Source of the DNA: JALHOQ01 sp038144835
GTDB lineage: Bacteria; Bdellovibrionota; Bdellovibrionia; Bdellovibrionales; UBA1609
Direction of reading: 5' to 3'
Assembly: GCA_038144835.1 (NCBI GenBank)
Contig: JAYQON010000035.1
Coordinates: 1 to 26,950, forward strand
Length of the DNA stretch: 26,950 bases
Every line of letters starts with the position of its first letter. The first letter of the stretch is position 1. Below the pieces are notes generated by a model. It had not been told where the DNA came from. It was given only the letters and a program-made list of their open reading frames with translations, and did not search any database. Both the position numbers and the translations under genes were made by a program. Positions 23,821-26,950 of the stretch are shown in pieces.

Positions 23821-25130
23821 ATCTTTTTGAGACAATGGGGCAAAGCTTTGGCGGTCAACCTTTGGCTGAAAGGTTAAGACCGCGTCAGTTGGCCGAATTT
23901 CGCGGCCAGGAACACGTCTTTAGGGCGCTCCAACCGTTTTTCAATGTGCCGGGCCAACTCCCTAATCTAATTTTTTGGGGCCCACCGGGGTGTGGAAAGA
24001 CAACCTTAGCTAGACTTTTGGCTGAAGGTAGTGGGGCGCAGTTTATTAACCTAAATGCCGTGGAGACTGGAGCAAAAGAAATTCGTGAATTGGGTGAAGG
24101 AGCGCATTATCGGCGTCTTCAGGGTCATGGTCGCACGCTGATTTTCATAGATGAAATTCACCGTCTGAACCGAGCTCAGCAAGACGTTTTGCTTCCTTTC
24201 ACTGAAGCCGGTGACTTTGTCCTGATCGGCGCTACGACAGAAAATCCAAGCTATGAATTGAATTCCGCCCTTCTGAGTCGGGCGCGAGTCATTGTACTCA
24301 ATCGCTTGTCGGATCAAGCGCTCGCCGAAATCCTCGAACGCGCCTGCAATGAAGTCAAAATCGATCTTGAAGTTGCTTTTACGGCGGAGGGAAGAGGGGC
24401 TCTGTTGACTTATGCTGATGGAGACGCCCGTAAAATGCTTGCTGCCTTGGAGATGTTGGCGGCACATCTGCATTCCGCCAGCCCGCCGTTGGATCCAGAG
24501 GCCCTGACTGAAATTTTACAAGAACCCACTCTTCGATACGATAAGAAAAGCGACGAACACTATGACTGTATTTCGGCTTTTATCAAGAGCCTCCGAGGCA
24601 GTGACCCGGATGCAGCCATTTATTATTTGGCGCGTATGTTAGCAGGTGGAGAGGATCCAGTATTTATTGCTCGACGTCTGGTCATTTTAGCCAGCGAAGA
24701 CATAGGTAACGCTGACCCCAGAGCTCTCTCTTTAGCTGTTTCAGGTTTGCAGGCGGTGGAGTTGGTTGGACTTCCCGAAGCAGCAATCAATCTAGCGCAA
24801 GTTGTGACCTACTTGAGTTGCGCGCCCAAGTCCAATGCCTCGTATCAAGCGCTGAACCTAGCCAAGCAAGTTGTGGAGGAGAGCGGAACGCAGCCAATCC
24901 CTATGGCTCTTCGGTCATCGCGAACGCATTTAAATCGATCGATGGGCTACGGTAAAGGCTACCAATGCGCTCATGATGGGGAGACTGGTTGGGTCCCTAT
25001 GGACTTTCTACCTAACAATCTTAAAGGCCGTGTCTTTTATGAACCCGTTGATCGCGGATTCGAAAAGACGATTCGTCAGTACCTGGATTGGATGAAAGGT
25101 CGCAAGTCTTCAGGTGAAATGAAGAGCTAA
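23817..25130 (+). CDS. rarA: Replication-associated recombination protein A (RarA/MgsA, AAA+ ATPase)
   Basis: 437 aa (E. coli RarA: 447). AAA+ motifs: PLAERLRPRQLAEFRGQEH near the start, Walker A GPPGCGKTT (55-63), Walker B LIFIDEIHRLN (108-118) and sensor 1 region LIGATTENPSYELN (136-149). The C-terminal tetramerisation part has AMLAGGEDPVFIARRLVILASEDIG and the closing GYGKGYQCAHDGETGW...LPNNLKGRVFY block typical of MgsA/WRNIP1 proteins. It acts at stalled replication forks and single-stranded DNA ends together with SSB. Start ATG 23817 lies in a 9-bp inverted repeat. It ends convergently with the cupin gene, whose stop overlaps (CTAA). Confidence 0.96.
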   Translation: MDLFETMGQSFGGQPLAERLRPRQLAEFRGQEHVFRALQPFFNVPGQLPNLIFWGPPGCGKTTLARLLAEGSGAQFINLNAVETGAKEIRELGEGAHYRRLQGHGRTLIFIDEIHRLNRAQQDVLLPFTEAGDFVLIGATTENPSYELNSALLSRARVIVLNRLSDQALAEILERACNEVKIDLEVAFTAEGRGALLTYADGDARKMLAALEMLAAHLHSASPPLDPEALTEILQEPTLRYDKKSDEHYDCISAFIKSLRGSDPDAAIYYLARMLAGGEDPVFIARRLVILASEDIGNADPRALSLAVSGLQAVELVGLPEAAINLAQVVTYLSCAPKSNASYQALNLAKQVVEESGTQPIPMALRSSRTHLNRSMGYGKGYQCAHDGETGWVPMDFLPNNLKGRVFYEPVDRGFEKTIRQYLDWMKGRKSSGEMKS

Positions 25131-25432
25131 TCGGCCTTCATGGCAAACAGACAGATGCATGGATCGGTGCCATCAGCTTGTTTGGTGTGTTTTGTATTCG
25201 CGGGAATGAGTATTCGGTCTCCACTGCGCAGAAGGAGCCGATTACCAGCTATGTCGAGCTTTAATTGACCTGAAACCACGATTCTAACTTCATCAAATGG
25301 ATGTCTTTGATCGATGACTGGGGCTTTCGGTCGAATTACATCTTCCTGAGGTTCTAGTCCCTCACTCTCCAGCATGAGAGCCATTTGTTGACGGGTTGGA
25401 AGAACGGGGGCTTGCCAGCGACTTACTAACAT
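25127..25432 (-). CDS. Small cupin-domain protein
   Basis: 101 aa on the minus strand, ATG 25432 with AGGTGAG upstream. The C-terminal two thirds form a single cupin barrel: RHPFDEVRIVVSGQLKLDIAG (about 43-63) fits cupin motif 1, and GDRILIPANTKHTKQ (about 71-85) fits motif 2 with the usual PAxxxH. His44, Glu47 and His82 are candidate metal ligands; the motif 1 His-x-His pair is reduced to one His. The N-terminus (QAPVLPTRQQMALMLESEGLEPQ) recalls small proteins that bind or sense small ligands. The real substrate is unknown. A candidate promoter is TTGTGA/TACAAA (complements of 25484-25489 and 25462-25467, 16-bp spacer). Confidence 0.8.
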   Translation of the reverse strand: MLVSRWQAPVLPTRQQMALMLESEGLEPQEDVIRPKAPVIDQRHPFDEVRIVVSGQLKLDIAGNRLLLRSGDRILIPANTKHTKQADGTDPCICLFAMKAD

Positions 25433-25596
25433 CTCATCTCACCTTTCAGAAGTTCGTCTAATTTGTAAACAAATCGCAAGGATTCACAACTCAAAATGTC
25501 TCGAATAAATCCACTGCGTATCATTGATACAGGACAATACTCTAAAAAACGGCCCGCGGGCTCAAGTCTTCTTTTCAGGGGGTCGATGGAACAAGC
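25433..25596. promoter_or_regulatory. Divergent region with three short palindromes
   Basis: Between the cupin gene (minus) and the 171-aa gene (plus) lie three near or perfect inverted repeats: ATTTGT-AA-ACAAAT (25461-25474), GTATCA-T-TGATAC (25518-25530) and GCCCGCGGGC (25552-25561). The first overlaps the proposed cupin -10 box. Any could be an operator. The last could form a small hairpin in the leader of the plus-strand gene. Confidence 0.35.
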
Positions 25597-26112
25597 ATGA
25601 GTCGCTCAGAAAACTCAAAAATAAAATTAGAATTTGCCCTGCAGATTAGAGAATTCGCAGCGAAGAGCTCCGGTCTGCGGTCTAGGATAGCCGAAAATGA
25701 CCTTTTACATATCTCACAAAATACGGATGGGAAGGCCATTAACTTTTTTGTTTCAGAACTAGAAGACGTCATTCCTCGCATAGATTCCGATGGCCACGCT
25801 TTCCTTCAGGTCAATTTCTGTTCGGGTAAAAAAATCCTTCTGACTCAGACACTTATTGGATTTAAGCCAGCACCTGCGCGTGGTCTGGATCTCGCCAAAC
25901 TCCCAAAGGTAGTCACCACCCCTGACCTTTTATCAGTCGTTGAAGCGATTGAGGATTCAATGTCTGCAGTCCCGGCTCAGCCCGAAGAGCTTGATATCTT
26001 AAAGAAAGTCTTCGATTCTGTCTTGCGCGGCGCCGAAGCTGTCGGCTTCGATACAACACCAGAACGCCTTTGGCTCCAGCAGCTCTCACGCCCCAATAGA
26101 GCCACTGCATAA
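25597..26112 (+). CDS. Unknown 171-aa protein
   Basis: A soluble, probably cytoplasmic protein without signal peptide or membrane helix. The first half is alpha/beta mixed, with a charged helix KIKLEFALQIREFAAKSSGLRSRIAEND. The middle carries a distinctive block, LTQTLIGFKPAPARGLDLAK then LPKVVTTPDLLSVVEAIED (about 87-126), which looks conserved. The C-terminus is helical (LDILKKVFDSVLRGAEAVGF, WLQQL). I do not recognise a domain; a PilZ fold was considered but the RxxxR and DxSxxG motifs are missing. The ribosome binding site is weak (AGGGGG at 25577-25582 is 14 bp from the start). It is followed, 55 bp later, by tRNA-Ala and the rrn region. Confidence 0.75.
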   Translation: MSRSENSKIKLEFALQIREFAAKSSGLRSRIAENDLLHISQNTDGKAINFFVSELEDVIPRIDSDGHAFLQVNFCSGKKILLTQTLIGFKPAPARGLDLAKLPKVVTTPDLLSVVEAIEDSMSAVPAQPEELDILKKVFDSVLRGAEAVGFDTTPERLWLQQLSRPNRATA

Positions 26113-26117
26113 TCGTC

Positions 26118-26148
26118 TTGACGTTCCTAGGTATTTTGGTCATTTTAT
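26118..26148 (+). promoter_or_regulatory. Putative promoter of tRNA-Ala
   Basis: TTGACG (26118-26123) and TTTTAT (26143-26148) with a 19-bp spacer, followed by the GC-containing discriminator CGCCTG. A start near 26155 would lie 13 nt before the tRNA. The long spacer keeps confidence low. Confidence 0.35.
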
Positions 26149-26167
26149 CGCCTGACCAAGCCAATTT

Positions 26168-26243
<76 letters not shown>

Positions 26244-26538
26244 AATTCCATGGATTTGTCATCCACCATTTGATTGTTTCAAAAAATAAAAGAGACAAAT
26301 AGAGCCTCCAAGGAGATACCTAAACTAGTGGCTTCCTGAGGAGATCAGATGATCTGGATTCTTTCAGGTCTCCTGAATTTAAATCGCCAAGCGTCAAAAA
26401 ATACACATTCTCAATTTTGATTGTTGCAACTAAAACTACCTTCGTGCATATTCCGCTTCACTCAGTTGGTACTGATTTCCGGGTAGCAAATAAAACTGCG
26501 TACCTGGCAACACCCGAAGTCAAAAATTAATGACTCGG
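26244..26538. other. Gene-free spacer between tRNA-Ala and the rrn promoter
   Basis: No credible ORF or RNA gene is seen. The only structure is AGGAGA (26339-26344) with TCTCCT (26369-26374) around GATCA-GA-TGATC (26342-26353), which could fold as a hairpin. No U-run follows, so I do not call a terminator. Function unknown. Confidence 0.4.
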
Positions 26539-26600
26539 CGAGAAAAAAAATTCTCGAAAAAATGTTGACCCAGAAAAGTGCCTGAAATAGAACCCTGAGT
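26539..26600 (+). promoter_or_regulatory. Putative rRNA operon promoter
   Basis: TTGACC (26565-26570), exact 17-bp spacer, TAGAAC (26588-26593), with an expected start near 26600. Directly upstream are A-tracts (26543-26550 and 26557-26562), which look like an UP element for the alpha subunit. The A-tract is flanked by the inverted repeat CGAGAA/TTCTCG (26539-26556). Confidence 0.55.
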
Positions 26601-26609
26601 TCTCGCTTT

Positions 26610-26620
26610 TGCTCTTTGAA
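26610..26620 (+). promoter_or_regulatory. boxA antitermination element
   Basis: TGCTCTTTGAA, very close to the rrn boxA consensus TGCTCTTTAACA, located about 10 nt after the predicted start of transcription. NusB/NusE would bind here and prevent early termination of the rRNA transcript. Confidence 0.65.
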
Positions 26621-26633
26621 AACTAAATAGCTA

Positions 26634-26710
26634 GCTATCATGTTTGTGACAGTTTAGTGTTCGCTCTATAAGCGAAATTCTAAACTTGGTAACTGTTAAT
26701 CTTTGATAGC
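26634..26710 (+). other. Structured 16S leader hairpin
   Basis: Nested complementary pairs: GCTATCA (26634-26640) with TGATAGC (26704-26710); GTTTAG (26652-26657) with CTAAAC (26680-26685); TCGCT (26661-26665) with AGCGA (26671-26675). A long irregular stem-loop of this type in the rrn leader is plausible for rRNA folding or RNase processing. Confidence 0.45.
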
Positions 26711-26789
26711 GGAAATTATATTGTACTCGCATACAATGTTATATTGACGCTAGAACAAAGCTTTAAATCGAAATTTGATTTTCAAATTT

Positions 26790-26950
26790 TAATTGAAGAG
26801 TTTGATTCTGGCTCAGAACAAACGCTGGCGGCGTGCCTAATACATGCAAGTCGAACGAGGAAGTCCCTTCGGGGATTGTACTAGTGGCGTACGGGTGAGT
26901 AACGCGTGGATAATCTTCCTTAAAGTGGGGAATAACTAGTCGAAAGATTA
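26790..26950 (+). rRNA. rrs: 16S ribosomal RNA, 5' partial
   Basis: The conserved 5' end AATTGAAGAGTTTGATTCTG is at 26791-26810, then GGCTCAG, AACGCTGGCGGCGTGCCTAA and the TACATGCAAGTCGAACG block. V1 is short, and GTGGCGTACGGGTGAGTAAC follows. The later GGGGAATAACTAGTCGAAAG fits Bdellovibrio-like 16S. The gene runs off the right edge; the start is set by comparison with the E. coli end and may be off by 1-2 nt. Confidence 0.95.

Noticed and set aside
26339..26374. Intrinsic terminator after tRNA-Ala
   Set aside because: A hairpin is possible, but no T-run follows and it lies about 100 nt from the tRNA.

Overview
The window looks like chromosomal DNA of a Gram-negative, pilus-bearing bacterium, most likely from the Bdellovibrionota (former delta-proteobacteria). 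Reasons: LPS-export genes and a PilQ outer-membrane secretin; an rpoN-hpf pair; a pilH/pilI-like ABC pair directly before pilD-pilMNOPQ, the order known from Myxococcus; and a partial 16S rRNA start that resembles Bdellovibrio. Placement is by recall, not by a search. I see no phage, IS element, CRISPR array or obvious island. Composition looks even throughout.

Layout. (1) 1-371, minus strand: the 5' part of a tandem GYF_2-domain protein that runs off the left edge. (2) 563-7523, plus strand: an LptC/LptA-like fusion, lptB, rpoN, hpf, metK, a small ribbon-helix-helix protein, and lepA, which carries one in-frame amber codon. (3) 7523-9658: three tandem signal peptidase I genes; the third has lost the catalytic lysine. 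(4) 9692-15549: pyrB, carA, an unknown 218-aa gene and carB, nearly all overlapping. (5) 15546-23047: ABC ATPase and permease, prepilin peptidase and pilMNOPQ, joined to carB by a 4-bp ATGA overlap. (6) 23106-26112: an unknown lipoprotein (minus), rarA (plus), a cupin protein (minus) and an unknown 171-aa protein (plus). (7) 26168-26950: tRNA-Ala(UGC), an rrn promoter and leader with boxA, and the first ~160 nt of 16S rRNA.

How the parts work together. The left block handles LPS transport, alternative sigma factor, ribosome hibernation, SAM supply and translation/secretion. The middle block makes carbamoyl phosphate and commits it to pyrimidines. The right block makes the type IV pilus: PilD processes prepilins, PilMNOP forms the alignment complex and PilQ the outer-membrane pore. 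The most notable points are the lepA nonsense codon, the K-to-R signal peptidase paralogue, the unknown gene wedged between carA and carB, and three good sigma70-type promoters (metK, pyrB, pilM) whose -35 box contains the TGA stop codon of the gene before. At pyrB this predicts a leaderless or near-leaderless mRNA.
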